A stretch of 49,047 nt of DNA, from the NCBI GenBank assembly GCA_022826485.1, contig JAJDUU010000036.1, forward strand, positions 1 through 49,047. The letters are read 5' to 3'. This document shows positions 1 through 7,557 of this stretch, piece by piece. The translations under genes and the position numbers were made by a program. This DNA comes from Chloroflexota bacterium. GTDB taxonomy: Bacteria > Chloroflexota > UBA11872. A model generated the notes under the pieces. The model had not been told where the DNA came from, did no database searches, and saw only the letters and a program-made list of their open reading frames with translations. Position 1 is the stretch's first letter, and the number at the start of each line of letters is the position of its first letter.

Positions 1-240
1 GCCCTGAGCCTTGGCCGGCGGGGGGACGCTTCGAGCGCAAGGCCTGCCATCCGGCAGCCGCTGAATGACTGAGTCACCCCCGCCGGGTGCTCGGGACCCT
101 AGCAAGCCCCGCCCCTACCGTGGACACACAGGAATGACAGATTTGGCCATCGGAATGACGGAAATGACGCTCGGGAGGTCGGAAGGTACTCGGGATGCCA
201 GACGGGACCCGGGATGACAGAGGGCACTCGGAATCGAGAG
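1..240. other. Intergenic, degenerate REP-like repeats
   Basis: I see no credible gene here. From about 131 to 240 the sequence is a chain of imperfect short units built on 'ggaatgacag' and 'cgggatgaca', the same motif that ends the REP hairpins elsewhere in the window. A long open frame on the minus strand that runs from 538 to 74 is an Arg/His/Pro-rich shadow of the dehydratase gene and not a protein. Confidence 0.5.
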
Positions 241-1452
241 TTACCGCCAGGAAAGCTCCCGCCGGTCGGTGATGGTGGAGTGGTCGATCTCGAGGCCTAG
301 GCCGGGGGTGTTGGTGGGGGCGATGCGGCCGTTGACGGGTTGGACCTTGTGCTTGAGGTGCAGCTGGCGGATGTCGTTCCACTTGATGAGGTATTCGACG
401 TAGGGGCAGAGGGTGGGCGGCAGCGCGGCGCTGAGGTGGACGTTGACCGGCACGCTTGAGCCGTGGAACACGATCGGGACGTCGTAGACCGAGCAGATGG
501 TGGCCATCTTCATGGTCTCGCTGATGCCGCCGCACCACATGGTGTCGGGCTGGAAGACGTCGACGGCGCCGGCGCGCATGTAGTCTCGGGTTCCCCAGCG
601 GGTGTATTCGTGCTCGCCGCCGGCGATGGGGACCGGTGAGGCGGCGCGGATGCGGGCGTAGGCGGGGATGTCGTCGGGCTTGACCGGCTCCTCGATCCAG
701 CGCGGGCGGTATTCGGCCATGCGACGGGCCATGTCGATGGCGTAGCGCGCGTTCCAGCTGTTCCAGGCGTCGAGCATCACCTCGACGTCGTCACCCACCG
801 CCTCACGCACCGTGCGCGCCAGCTCCACGTTGGCGCGGGCGCCCGGCTCGCCGTCGTCGGGTCCGTGGCGCATGAACCACTTGGTGGCGGCAAAGCCCGC
901 GTCCACGACCTCGCGCGCGCGGGCGGTGACACGGTCGGGCTCGAGCGAATAGCCCAGCATGCTGGCGTAGGCGGGGATGGAGTCCCGCACCGGACCGCCC
1001 AGCAGGCGATAGACCGGCTGCCCGAGCCACTTGCCCTTGAGATCCCACAGCGCCACGTCCAGCGCACTGATCGCAAACATGGGCTGGCCCTTGCGCGCGT
1101 GGATCAGCTGGCGGTAGAGCTTGTCCCAGATGCGCTCGATGGCGAGCGGGTCCTCGCCAACGACCAGCGGCGCGACGTCGGTGTCGATGACGAAGGCCGT
1201 TTGCCGGTCGATGGTTCCCGCTAGGCCGCTGACGCCCTCGTCGGTTTCGACCGAGAGGAAGATCGACGAGATCGGGTAAGCGCCGCGCGCATTGCGCTCC
1301 TGGCCAACTCCGCCGCTCGCAATGGGGTAGCCGCGCTCGTGCTTGTGCTCGGGATAGACGTCGATGGGGCGGACGACGCGCTCTTCCCACAGCTCGCCGT
1401 CGTATTCGAGCTCGCCGTGAAGCTCGAAGAGCCGCACGCGGGTGATGCGCAT
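241..1452 (-). CDS. Mandelate racemase/muconate lactonizing enzyme-type sugar-acid dehydratase
   Basis: A 403-aa enolase-superfamily enzyme, most likely dehydrating a sugar acid to its 2-keto-3-deoxy form in the cytoplasm. The N-terminal capping domain spans about residues 1-130, and the barrel carries the expected active-site series: K191 in ATKWFMRHG, D228 in VMLDAW, E254 in WIEEPV, E280 in GGEHEY and H330 in VFHGSS. The 'KWF...GP' segment and the H330 base resemble L-rhamnonate dehydratase-type members, but the exact substrate cannot be read from sequence. The length is normal for the family. The ATG start gives MRITRVRLFE, a typical N-terminus. It stands alone; the downstream side is repeat-rich, so no operon partner is visible. 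Confidence 0.9.
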   Translation of the reverse strand: MRITRVRLFELHGELEYDGELWEERVVRPIDVYPEHKHERGYPIASGGVGQERNARGAYPISSIFLSVETDEGVSGLAGTIDRQTAFVIDTDVAPLVVGEDPLAIERIWDKLYRQLIHARKGQPMFAISALDVALWDLKGKWLGQPVYRLLGGPVRDSIPAYASMLGYSLEPDRVTARAREVVDAGFAATKWFMRHGPDDGEPGARANVELARTVREAVGDDVEVMLDAWNSWNARYAIDMARRMAEYRPRWIEEPVKPDDIPAYARIRAASPVPIAGGEHEYTRWGTRDYMRAGAVDVFQPDTMWCGGISETMKMATICSVYDVPIVFHGSSVPVNVHLSAALPPTLCPYVEYLIKWNDIRQLHLKHKVQPVNGRIAPTNTPGLGLEIDHSTITDRRELSWR

Positions 1453-1610
1453 GGCGGGGTCCAGGTGAGGCCGGGTAGCCGCGGGTGAGGTCCAGTCTAA
1501 AGGGGGCGGGCGATATCGGCCCCGAGCAGTCCCCTCACCCCGCCCTCTCCCCGTGGGAGAGGGAGCCGGACCAAGCTGGCTGGCGTGGGTTGAGAATGGG
1601 CCGGGTTGGA

Positions 1611-1850
1611 TTCCCGCCTCCGCGGGAATGACGGAGGGAAGCGGGAGTGCGACGGAATAGTTCAGGACCTCCTGACGCGGACACCTGGGGGGTGCCGCGG
1701 CACAGGGCGCTCTCGAGTCGCACCGACGCTCTCACGCCACCCCGGCGAAAGCCGGGGTCCAGGTCCGCCTGCCAAGCCTTAGAACCCGACTGGTTTCCGG
1801 CCTTCGCCGGAATGACAGACGGGGGCAGGCTCTTCGCCGGAATGACGGAC
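1611..1850. repeat. Cluster of REP-type hairpins in the 1453-1894 intergenic gap
   Basis: The 442-bp gap between the dehydratase and the selenoprotein candidate has no gene. It carries at least three short perfect hairpins with tetraloops: TTCCCGC-ctcc-GCGGGAA at 1611-1628, CCCCGGC-gaaa-GCCGGGG at 1740-1757 and TTCCGGC-cttc-GCCGGAA at 1795-1812. Two are followed by the tail 'tgac(g/a)ga'. A half copy lies at about 1831-1845. Relatives occur at 43939-43956 and, degenerate, near 47175. These look like REP elements mobilised in trans or acting as mRNA-end structures; no REP-associated transposase is present. Confidence 0.7.
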
Positions 1851-1894
1851 CGGGCAGCACCGCACGCGTGGCGGTGCTGCCGTATCCTTGCCGC

Positions 1895-2446
1895 ATGAAA
1901 TCATTGGTCGTTCTGGTCGCGCTTGCGCTGGTGGGCAGCTTGCTGCTGGCTTGCGGCGAGGACGGGCCGCCCGAGGGCGCGGAGATCGCGCCGGACTTCA
2001 CCGTGCAGGATGCGCACGGAAACGCGGTGACGCTGTCCGGGCTGGTTGAGGACGGTCAGGGCGTCATCCTGGTGTTCTACCGGGGCTTTTTCTGAGGAAT
2101 CTGCCGTGCGCAGCTCGTGGAGCTGCAGGGAGCCATCCCCCTCTTCGCCGAGGTGGGGTATCGACCGGTCGCCATCAGCACGGACGATGTCGAAGGCGCC
2201 GCGGATATGGCGCAGTACACGCGAGCGGAGTATCCGATCCTGGCCGACCCGGATCACGCGGTGGCCGAGAGCTACGGCGTGTTCGACCTGCTGGGCGACG
2301 GCGTTTCCGCGCCGGCGGTGCTGCTGATCGGGGAGTACCGCGTGGTGCATTGGCGCCAGGTGGGCGAGGGCATAGGCGACCGACCGTCGATCAGCACGAT
2401 TCTGGACGCGATTCTCGAGATCGAGGGCACACCGGACGGGAGCTGA
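1895..2446 (+). CDS. Candidate selenoprotein: peroxiredoxin/thioredoxin-like lipoprotein with in-frame UGA (Sec67)
   Basis: Read straight through the TGA at 2093-2095, this is one 183-aa protein. Residues 1-20 are a lipoprotein signal (SLLLAC, lipid Cys20). A thioredoxin-fold AhpC/TSA-like domain follows, with the family hallmark 'FYRG' directly before the active site, FYRGFF-U-GIC-RAQL. The UGA sits where this family has the first catalytic Cys, giving a U67-x-x-C70 redox pair. The same frame continues to 2446 with normal domain features (VAISTDD, YPILADPDH, YGVFDLLG). Both pieces, before and after the UGA, are needed for the fold. A hairpin follows the UGA (separate entry). The ATG at 1895 fits the signal peptide better than the in-frame GTG at 1868. 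The likely role is thiol or peroxide reduction at the outer face of the membrane. The alternative is a simple nonsense mutation of a Cys codon (TGC/TGT to TGA). Confidence 0.8.
2110..2126 (+). promoter_or_regulatory. SECIS-like hairpin downstream of the in-frame UGA
   Basis: A perfect 7-bp stem GCAGCTC (2110-2116) and GAGCTGC (2120-2126) closes a GTG loop; opening the top pair gives a 6-bp stem with a CGUGG loop holding an exposed GU. The loop starts about 22 nt after the UGA. Bacterial SECIS elements are stem-loops inside the coding sequence shortly after the UGA with a G/GU in the apical loop, so position and loop content fit. The stem also encodes A-Q-L-V-E-L-Q, so some of the pairing could be chance. 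Confidence 0.6.
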
Positions 2447-2638
2447 GGCCCGGGCAGAGGCGGGCTGTGCGTCGGTGATGCCCACCCGTGCGGCCGAGCA
2501 TGAGCGTCCTAGATTCCTCGCTGCGCTCGGAATGACAGATGGGAGCGCGGACTTACGGACAAGTGCGCGGACGAACCGCTACGTGCACACCAACGCGGCG
2601 AGGCGCCGAACCGGCCACCCGACCATTAAGCTTGGTCC

Positions 2639-2711
2639 GGGTCGGTAGCTCAGTTGGTAGAGCAGCGGACTTTTAATCCGAAGGTCGTGGGTTCGAGTCC
2701 CACCCGGCCCA
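2639..2711 (+). tRNA. tRNA-Lys (UUU)
   Basis: A complete cloverleaf: acceptor stem GGGTCGG/CCGGCCC (one G-U), D arm GCTCAGTTGGTAGAGC, anticodon loop CTTTTAA giving UUU, and T arm GTGGG-TTCGAGT-CCCAC. The discriminator is A2711. The next bases are CCC, so the terminal CCA is not fully encoded. The top anticodon-stem pair is a G/A mismatch. The last 36 nt are copied at 4187-4222. Confidence 0.97.
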
Positions 2712-2894
2712 CCCTGATTGTCCAGCGCGATGACGCGGCAGCTCGTGACAAGTGCCCGACGCCCCCGGGCGGCGAGAGCTCGCCGAGCAACACACAGATG
2801 CGTTTGGGGCCGTGAGGCGAATGCCCGCGTGCGGCCGGCGGCGGGCGACGCCCGTAGTAGCGTTGTGGGGTGGACCGGCAACATTGCCGATCCG

Positions 2895-4106
2895 GTGGCA
2901 AAGGGACCGACGCTGGCGAATCCCATCGAACTGCGAACGGAGCGGCTGCTGCTGCGGCCGTTCCGGCTGTCCGACATCGACGACGTGCTCAGCTACGGCA
3001 GCGATCCCGAGTGGGCCGAGTTCTATGCGCGTCCGTACGACCGGGGCGCCGCCGAGCACATGGTGGCGCAGGCCGTGCTGGCGTCATGGGACACCGGCGC
3101 CAGGTTCGCCATCGTCCTCGGCGACCGCGTCGTTGGCGTCGTCAGCCTCGATGTCGATGCCGAGGACCAAACAGCCGAGCTGGGCTACGACGTCGCCAGA
3201 GACCATTGGGGGCGGGGCATCGCGACTGAGGCGACGGCGGCCGTCTGCGATTGGGGGTTCCGCGCGTACGGGCTCGCCAAGATCTACGCGGCGGCGGACG
3301 CCCGAAACAAGCGCTCCCTGCGGGTGCTGCACAAGCTGGGCATGACCCGCGAGGGGACGCTGCGGAGCGAAGCGATGGGCGGGACGCGCGTTGCCGCGGC
3401 CTACTACGCGGTGCTGCGGGACGAGTGGAGCAGGCGCGGCGAGCCTTTGCCGCCGATACCCGGACCCGTCGACGAGTACGACTCAACGGATCGCGGCGAG
3501 TTCCGCGAGCTGTCCACCCGCCGGCTTGTGCTGCGGCCAATGGAACCCGGCGACGTGGACGACGTGTTTGCCTACACCAGCGACCCCGAGTGGGCCGAAC
3601 ATCTGCTCGACGAGGTTCCGCGGCCCTTTACGCGACGACACGCCGAGGAGATGGTCGCGCGCCATCTGCTGGCTTCGCCGGACGCCCAACCCTCCTGGGC
3701 GATCGTCCTGCACGGCGCCTGCGTCGGGATCATCAGCCTCGACATTGACGTCAGACACCAGACGGGCGAGCTGCACTACGGCCTGGCGAAGCCCCACTGG
3801 GGCAAGGGCCTGATGCCCGAGGCCGCCGGCGCCGTGCTCGACTGGGGCTTTCGACGGCGTCGCCTGGCCAAGATTTGGGCCCGCGCCGACGCCGATCATT
3901 TGCAGTCCCGGCGGGTGATGGAAAAGCTGGGCATGCAACGCGAAGGGCTGGCCCGGAACCACTACATCGCCCCCCGGCCCGGCCGTTCGCGGGTCGATGT
4001 GATCTTCTATCGCATGCTCCGGGACGAGTGGGAACAGGCCATCGCGGCTCGGCCAGCGATGGAGAGCGCAAGCGACAGCCGTCGAACTGAACCCGACAAC
4101 CCCTGA
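2895..4106 (+). CDS. Tandem-domain GNAT acetyltransferase (two RimJ/RimL-like domains)
   Basis: About 403 aa with two complete GNAT domains in one chain. Each opens with a RimJ-like start (ELRTERLLLRPF and ELSTRRLVLRPM), continues with 'YxSDPEWAE' and an acceptor-side strand, and has the acetyl-CoA loop region (RDHWGRGIATEA; KPHWGKGLMPEA), then 'NKRSLRVLHKLGM' or 'LQSRRVMEKLGM'. The family N-acetylates protein N-termini or small amines; the substrate is unknown. The two halves are clearly an internal duplication. I chose GTG 2895 because the frame upstream, open from 2718 just after tRNA-Lys, is Arg/Ala-rich and resembles no GNAT start; an alternative non-ATG start slightly downstream is possible. 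The gene sits alone between tRNA-Lys and the partial tRNA copy. Confidence 0.85.
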   Translation: MAKGPTLANPIELRTERLLLRPFRLSDIDDVLSYGSDPEWAEFYARPYDRGAAEHMVAQAVLASWDTGARFAIVLGDRVVGVVSLDVDAEDQTAELGYDVARDHWGRGIATEATAAVCDWGFRAYGLAKIYAAADARNKRSLRVLHKLGMTREGTLRSEAMGGTRVAAAYYAVLRDEWSRRGEPLPPIPGPVDEYDSTDRGEFRELSTRRLVLRPMEPGDVDDVFAYTSDPEWAEHLLDEVPRPFTRRHAEEMVARHLLASPDAQPSWAIVLHGACVGIISLDIDVRHQTGELHYGLAKPHWGKGLMPEAAGAVLDWGFRRRRLAKIWARADADHLQSRRVMEKLGMQREGLARNHYIAPRPGRSRVDVIFYRMLRDEWEQAIAARPAMESASDSRRTEPDNP

Positions 4107-4186
4107 CACGGCGGAATCCCGTCACCAGTGACCTGGAGCCGGGATTGGTCGGGAGAGAGTCATCACGCACGGTGTGGTGGACGCTG

Positions 4187-4222
4187 CCGAAAGCCGTGGG
4201 TTGGAGTCCCACCCGGCCCACC
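4187..4222 (+). repeat. Partial copy of the tRNA-Lys 3' end (att-like direct repeat)
   Basis: These 36 nt match tRNA-Lys positions 2678-2713 at 33 of 36 bases, covering the end of the anticodon arm, the T arm, the acceptor 3' strand and ACC; here the following base completes CCA. The 5' half of a tRNA is absent, so this is not a functional gene. Such 3'-end duplications are left by tyrosine-recombinase integration at tRNA genes. The 1.5-kb interval holds only the GNAT gene and no integrase, so it would be a decayed or trans-mobilised insertion. Confidence 0.75.
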
Positions 4223-4225
4223 AGA

Positions 4226-4271
4226 CTTGATAAAGTCAAGAACCTTTCACATCAAGCTTGACAAAATCAAG
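4226..4271. promoter_or_regulatory. Pair of CTTGA-N5-TCAAG palindromes, 31 bp apart
   Basis: Two palindromes, CTTGA-taaag-TCAAG at 4226-4240 and CTTGA-caaaa-TCAAG at 4257-4271, are embedded in two ~28-nt direct repeats that also share 'aaYctttca'. The 31-bp offset equals three helical turns, which suggests a cooperative dimer-of-dimers operator. The A/T-rich sequence contrasts with the surroundings. The next open sequence is a surface-protein remnant, so the regulated gene may have been lost. Confidence 0.45.
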
Positions 4272-4418
4272 AATCTTTCAGATCGGGGTCGCGCTGGTAT
4301 TCCAGGCGGTTTTCGTTGCCCTTGGCGGGGGACGATCCGACCGCGCGCAATGGGGCATACCGATAGAAGAACGGCAGGGGTCGAATCCGAGAGGGCTGGG
4401 CACGATGGAAATCGGCAT

Positions 4419-4727
4419 CTGAGGGACACGGTGTCCGTCGCCGCCGACTACTCCACGTTGACGTTGACGGCCCAGGGCCGGGGCACGGCGACGATCACGG
4501 TCACGGCCCAGGACAGCGACGCCAACCTGGCCAGCGACGCCTTTGACCTGTCGGTGGAGCCGGAACCGGAATCCCCAGCCGGGGCGCCCACGGTGGCCGC
4601 GCCGCTGGCCGACGTGAGACTGGTGGGGCCGGAGCAGCGGGCGATCTCCCTGGCCGGCGCGTTCAACGACCCCGACGGCAACGAGGTCAGCGACGAGTTC
4701 GAGATGACGGTCGCGCCGGCCTCGTAG
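4419..4727 (+). pseudogene. Remnant of a secreted Ig/cadherin-like repeat protein
   Basis: About 102 codons encode the end of a repeat-domain surface protein: 'TLTLTAQGRGTATITVTAQD' followed by 'AFDLSVEPEPE', then a second partial repeat 'APLADVRL...ISLAGAFNDPDGNEV'. This pattern (hydrophobic beta strands, Thr/Val-rich, DPDG turn) is typical of cadherin-like or putative-Ig domains in bacterial adhesins. There is no signal peptide, no start codon with a ribosome site, and the frame upstream (4128-4418) is non-coding in character. The stop at 4725 follows a truncated second repeat. I therefore treat it as a gene fragment. The flanking 4107-4418 gap holds only the tRNA copy and the palindromes. 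Confidence 0.6.
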
Positions 4728-4822
4728 CCGCAGGGCCTGAATCGCAAGAGGGCCGCATACCTACGACAGGCGTCCAGCCGAAAACGCAACGGGGTTGGGT
4801 AAGGACACGCGACGAGAAGGAA

Positions 4823-6217
4823 ATGCCAGAAGCGGCGACGGACATGAAACGGGTCATCATTGTCGGCGGGGGAGCAGCCGGGCTGGGCGCGGCGTACACG
4901 TTGAAGAAGCGTGGTGTCGATGCTGTGCTCCTGGAGGCCGAGAATCATGTCGGTGGGCGGCTCGCGGCCGACGAGGTGGACGGGTTTCTCATCGATACGG
5001 GGGTGGACTTCTTCTGCTACTCCTACGACGCGGTGTTTCGCATCTGCGAGGAGTTGGGCGTGCCACTGGTCCGCTCGATCCAGAAGCTCGGCTGGTACAA
5101 AGACGGACGGTGGCATGTAACCACGGCTGCTCCGTCCATTCCCGGCCTGGTCAGCAACCTGAGAGCATTTGCGCACATGGGACTGCTGTCCTGGGGCGCG
5201 ATGAAGCTGATCTATAGGGTCTTTCGCCAAGCCGACTACCTGACGTTCGCCAGCAACAGCCGCATGGCCGAGATCGACGGAGACGAGACCTTCGGCGAGT
5301 ACCTGGAGAAGACGGGCGCGTCCGAGTCTCTCCGGGTCACGCTCAGCGGGTTCGTCGAGAACGGCGTGCTGGACTATGTCGCTCTCTCCAGCCAGGCGTA
5401 CATCAGGGGATACCTGGCCAACACGTTTCTGCGACCGCACAAGCTGATGCAGCCGGAAAAAGGGGCGGGCGCACTTGCCCGCGCCCTGGGCGATGCGTGC
5501 GCAGACGTCACCCGCGTTTCGACGCCTGTGAGGGAGGTGCTCGTCGGGGAGCGGGGCGTGACGGGCGTGGTGATCGACGGCGAGACCATCGAGGCCGACG
5601 CGGTTATCTGCGCGGTTCCCGCTCCGGTCGCGCTGGAGATCATCCCCGGCCTTCCACAAAGGATCCGGGAGACGCTGAGCAACGTCACCTACTCCTCCGC
5701 GTGTCGGTTGGTGATGGGACTGGACCGCCCGCCGCTACCTCCCGGCTGGCACGGCGCCATCTACCCGCAGGACGAGACTCCCCTGGTGCTGGACCGGTCC
5801 ATCAACCTGCCGGGCTGCGTGCCACCGGGCAAGAGCACGCTGGACCTGATCGCGGGGCGCGAGCGCGCCAAGCAACTGCTGGAACTGGACGATGAGGAGG
5901 TCAAGCGCGAGTTGCTGCGGGACATTCGCCGAAACCCGCCGCCCGGTTCGGCCCTTCCGGGCGACGACGACGGGCTGTTCACGCGCGTCTACCGGTGGAA
6001 GACCGCGGTGTGCAAGGGGCCGCCGGGGATGTTCAAGGCGATGGCGAACAGCCGCCGCGAGCTTGGACAGGAAATCCCCAACCTCTTTCTGGCGGGCGAT
6101 TACACGCGAGTTCCCCTGGTCAACGGAGCCCTGGCCAGCGGCATTGCCGCGGCTGAAGAGGCCCTGGGCCTGCTGAACGTTGGAGGCCAGTCCCGGAGAG
6201 AAGACTTGTCACCATGA
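4823..6217 (+). CDS. FAD-dependent amine-oxidase/protoporphyrinogen-oxidase-like oxidoreductase
   Basis: A 464-aa flavoprotein. The N-terminal Rossmann motif VIIVGGGAAGLGAAYTL and the following 'LLEAENHVGGRL' bind FAD. A C-terminal flavin segment reads 'LFLAGDYTRVPLVNGALASG', the usual closing motif of the amine oxidase/phytoene desaturase/HemY superfamily. Length fits. The substrate cannot be inferred; I see no second haem or carotenoid gene beside it. GAGAAGGA ends four bases before ATG 4823; ATG 4844 (MKRVII) is the alternative. The stop overlaps the ATG of the next, broken, lipoprotein gene by 4 nt (ATGA), so the two were once translationally coupled. Confidence 0.85.
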   Translation: MPEAATDMKRVIIVGGGAAGLGAAYTLKKRGVDAVLLEAENHVGGRLAADEVDGFLIDTGVDFFCYSYDAVFRICEELGVPLVRSIQKLGWYKDGRWHVTTAAPSIPGLVSNLRAFAHMGLLSWGAMKLIYRVFRQADYLTFASNSRMAEIDGDETFGEYLEKTGASESLRVTLSGFVENGVLDYVALSSQAYIRGYLANTFLRPHKLMQPEKGAGALARALGDACADVTRVSTPVREVLVGERGVTGVVIDGETIEADAVICAVPAPVALEIIPGLPQRIRETLSNVTYSSACRLVMGLDRPPLPPGWHGAIYPQDETPLVLDRSINLPGCVPPGKSTLDLIAGRERAKQLLELDDEEVKRELLRDIRRNPPPGSALPGDDDGLFTRVYRWKTAVCKGPPGMFKAMANSRRELGQEIPNLFLAGDYTRVPLVNGALASGIAAAEEALGLLNVGGQSRREDLSP

Positions 6218-6585
6218 AGAGCATGGCCCTGGCGATGACGGCGGTTCTCGTGTTTCCCCTGGCGGCCTGCGGCGGCGAATAGGATCCGTTGACCAACACG
6301 GAGTGGCGGCTGGTCGCGCTGGGCAATGCCGACGCTCCCGCCGAGGTGGTGGTGGGCGACCCAACCGCCAGGTTCACCACCGCTACGGACATGACGGGGT
6401 GGACGGGCTGCCTTATCGAGACCATCCAAGCTCAACCGGCGGTCAACGATTGGGCTGCGGATTCATCTCATCCGGCGTGCGGTAGCCAAGACGCAACTCC
6501 GCGAGGATGTGATTCGAGCTGCCGGCGTCGTCGCCCAGCCTGCGTCGCAACCTCTTGCCTCAGGCACGCCCCAGACTCGCTCTAG
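6214..6585 (+). pseudogene. Broken META-domain (HslJ-like) lipoprotein
   Basis: It starts at ATG 6214, overlapping the flavoprotein stop. The first 22 codons form a lipoprotein signal (VFPLAACGGE), then TAG at 6280-6282 interrupts. In the same frame the sequence resumes as a META-domain start, 'DPLTNTEWRLVALG', and 'FTTATDMTGWTGC', which corresponds to the conserved region before 'GCN'. After that the META pattern is lost, and the remaining open frame to 6585 is Cys/Arg-rich and unconvincing, which suggests a further frameshift or truncation. The parent would be a small outer-face lipoprotein. There is no evidence for amber recoding. Confidence 0.65.
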
Positions 6586-6651
6586 CAGCTGCGCGTGTGC
6601 AGCCACCGTTGGCTGATCTAAGGACGGCCGCCGGCGGGTTCTAACTTCAGG

Positions 6652-7332
6652 CTATTGCCATAGCAGGGGATCGGGTCGCCGCATCAGCCCGAAGCCCAGA
6701 TATCCATACCAGATAACCAGCAGCACGTAGAAGCTCCGGGCCAGGGAGATGAAGGTGCTGCGGCCGTCGCTGTTGAGTATGGCAATCACGAAAAAGACCA
6801 TGACGGCCAGGCTGACAAGGGCAGCCAACAGGGAGATTATCCGGATGTAATCGTCTCTCGTGGAGAGGCCCAACGCGAAAATGAAGCTGCCAAATCCAAG
6901 CGCAATCCCACCGGCGTAGAGGAAGGCGGAGCCCACGTAGTAGACGGGAACGCTTCCGCTAATCTGGTCGCTGGTCTGGGCATCGGCCAGAATGAAGTCC
7001 ATGCCCCCGGATAGAATCCAACCGGTCAAGCCGACGAAGATCACGAAAAAGCCCATCTGAACCAGTGCCTTACCGTTGCCCTGCAAGGTCACGTTCCGCA
7101 TGAGCGCATAGAGTCCCGAGAGGATCAGGGACAGGCCGAGGATAATCCCGATGTTGGTCACGTTGGTCAGCGCCGCGTTGGCGCCTTTGGCCGTAACGGA
7201 GCCAACGGCGTCTGTCACGTTGGCGCTATCGATCAGCAGGCCACCCGGCTCTAGGAGAAAGAAGATGAAGGCGATTGCCGGGCCGAATATGAGGGAAAGC
7301 CCCGCTAGCCGGTTCACCGATATCGTGCCCAT
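6652..7332 (-). CDS. Six-helix integral membrane protein of unknown function
   Basis: A 226-aa protein with about six hydrophobic helices: LSLIFGPAIAFIFFLL, IGIILGLSLILSGLYAL, GFFVIFVGLTGWIL, YVGSAFLYAGGIALGFGSFI, ISLLAALVSLAVMVFFVIAIL and YVLLVIWYGYLGFGL. I do not recognise a named family. The start ATG at 7332 (MGTISVNRLAGL) is preceded by AAAGGAG eight bases upstream, which decides against the longer frame that begins further up. No enzymatic motif is visible. It lies between the broken META gene and the broken GH32 gene, so context gives no clue. Confidence 0.75.
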   Translation of the reverse strand: MGTISVNRLAGLSLIFGPAIAFIFFLLEPGGLLIDSANVTDAVGSVTAKGANAALTNVTNIGIILGLSLILSGLYALMRNVTLQGNGKALVQMGFFVIFVGLTGWILSGGMDFILADAQTSDQISGSVPVYYVGSAFLYAGGIALGFGSFIFALGLSTRDDYIRIISLLAALVSLAVMVFFVIAILNSDGRSTFISLARSFYVLLVIWYGYLGFGLMRRPDPLLWQ

Positions 7333-7557
7333 GTTCGAATCTCCTTTATTGGTGTCATGCGAAGGATCCATAGCGCTCGATCCTTCCAGCCATACATCGT
7401 GACGCAAAACCTGCGGCCCCGCAATTGGACAGTGACCTGCCCCCAAAATAGCTGAACCGCCCTCGATGTTTGCCCCGTGGGGCGCCCGTGCTCACACGCG
7501 TGTCACTCACGCATCCTCTGAAACGCGGCGGCCGGGGCGAGCTGACGATCCTCGGAG

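Noticed and set aside
74-538. 154-aa minus-strand open frame at the left edge
   Set aside because: Arg/His/Pro-rich low-complexity translation, overlapping the dehydratase gene in another frame; no ribosome site or domain.
2673-3059. Minus-strand frames over tRNA-Lys containing GRVGLEPTTFG-like text
   Set aside because: This is the well-known spurious translation of a tRNA gene on the reverse strand.
6280-6282. TAG inside the META lipoprotein as pyrrolysine or amber recoding
   Set aside because: It lies in a variable linker after the signal peptide, the domain is also degraded downstream, and nothing indicates pyrrolysine use.
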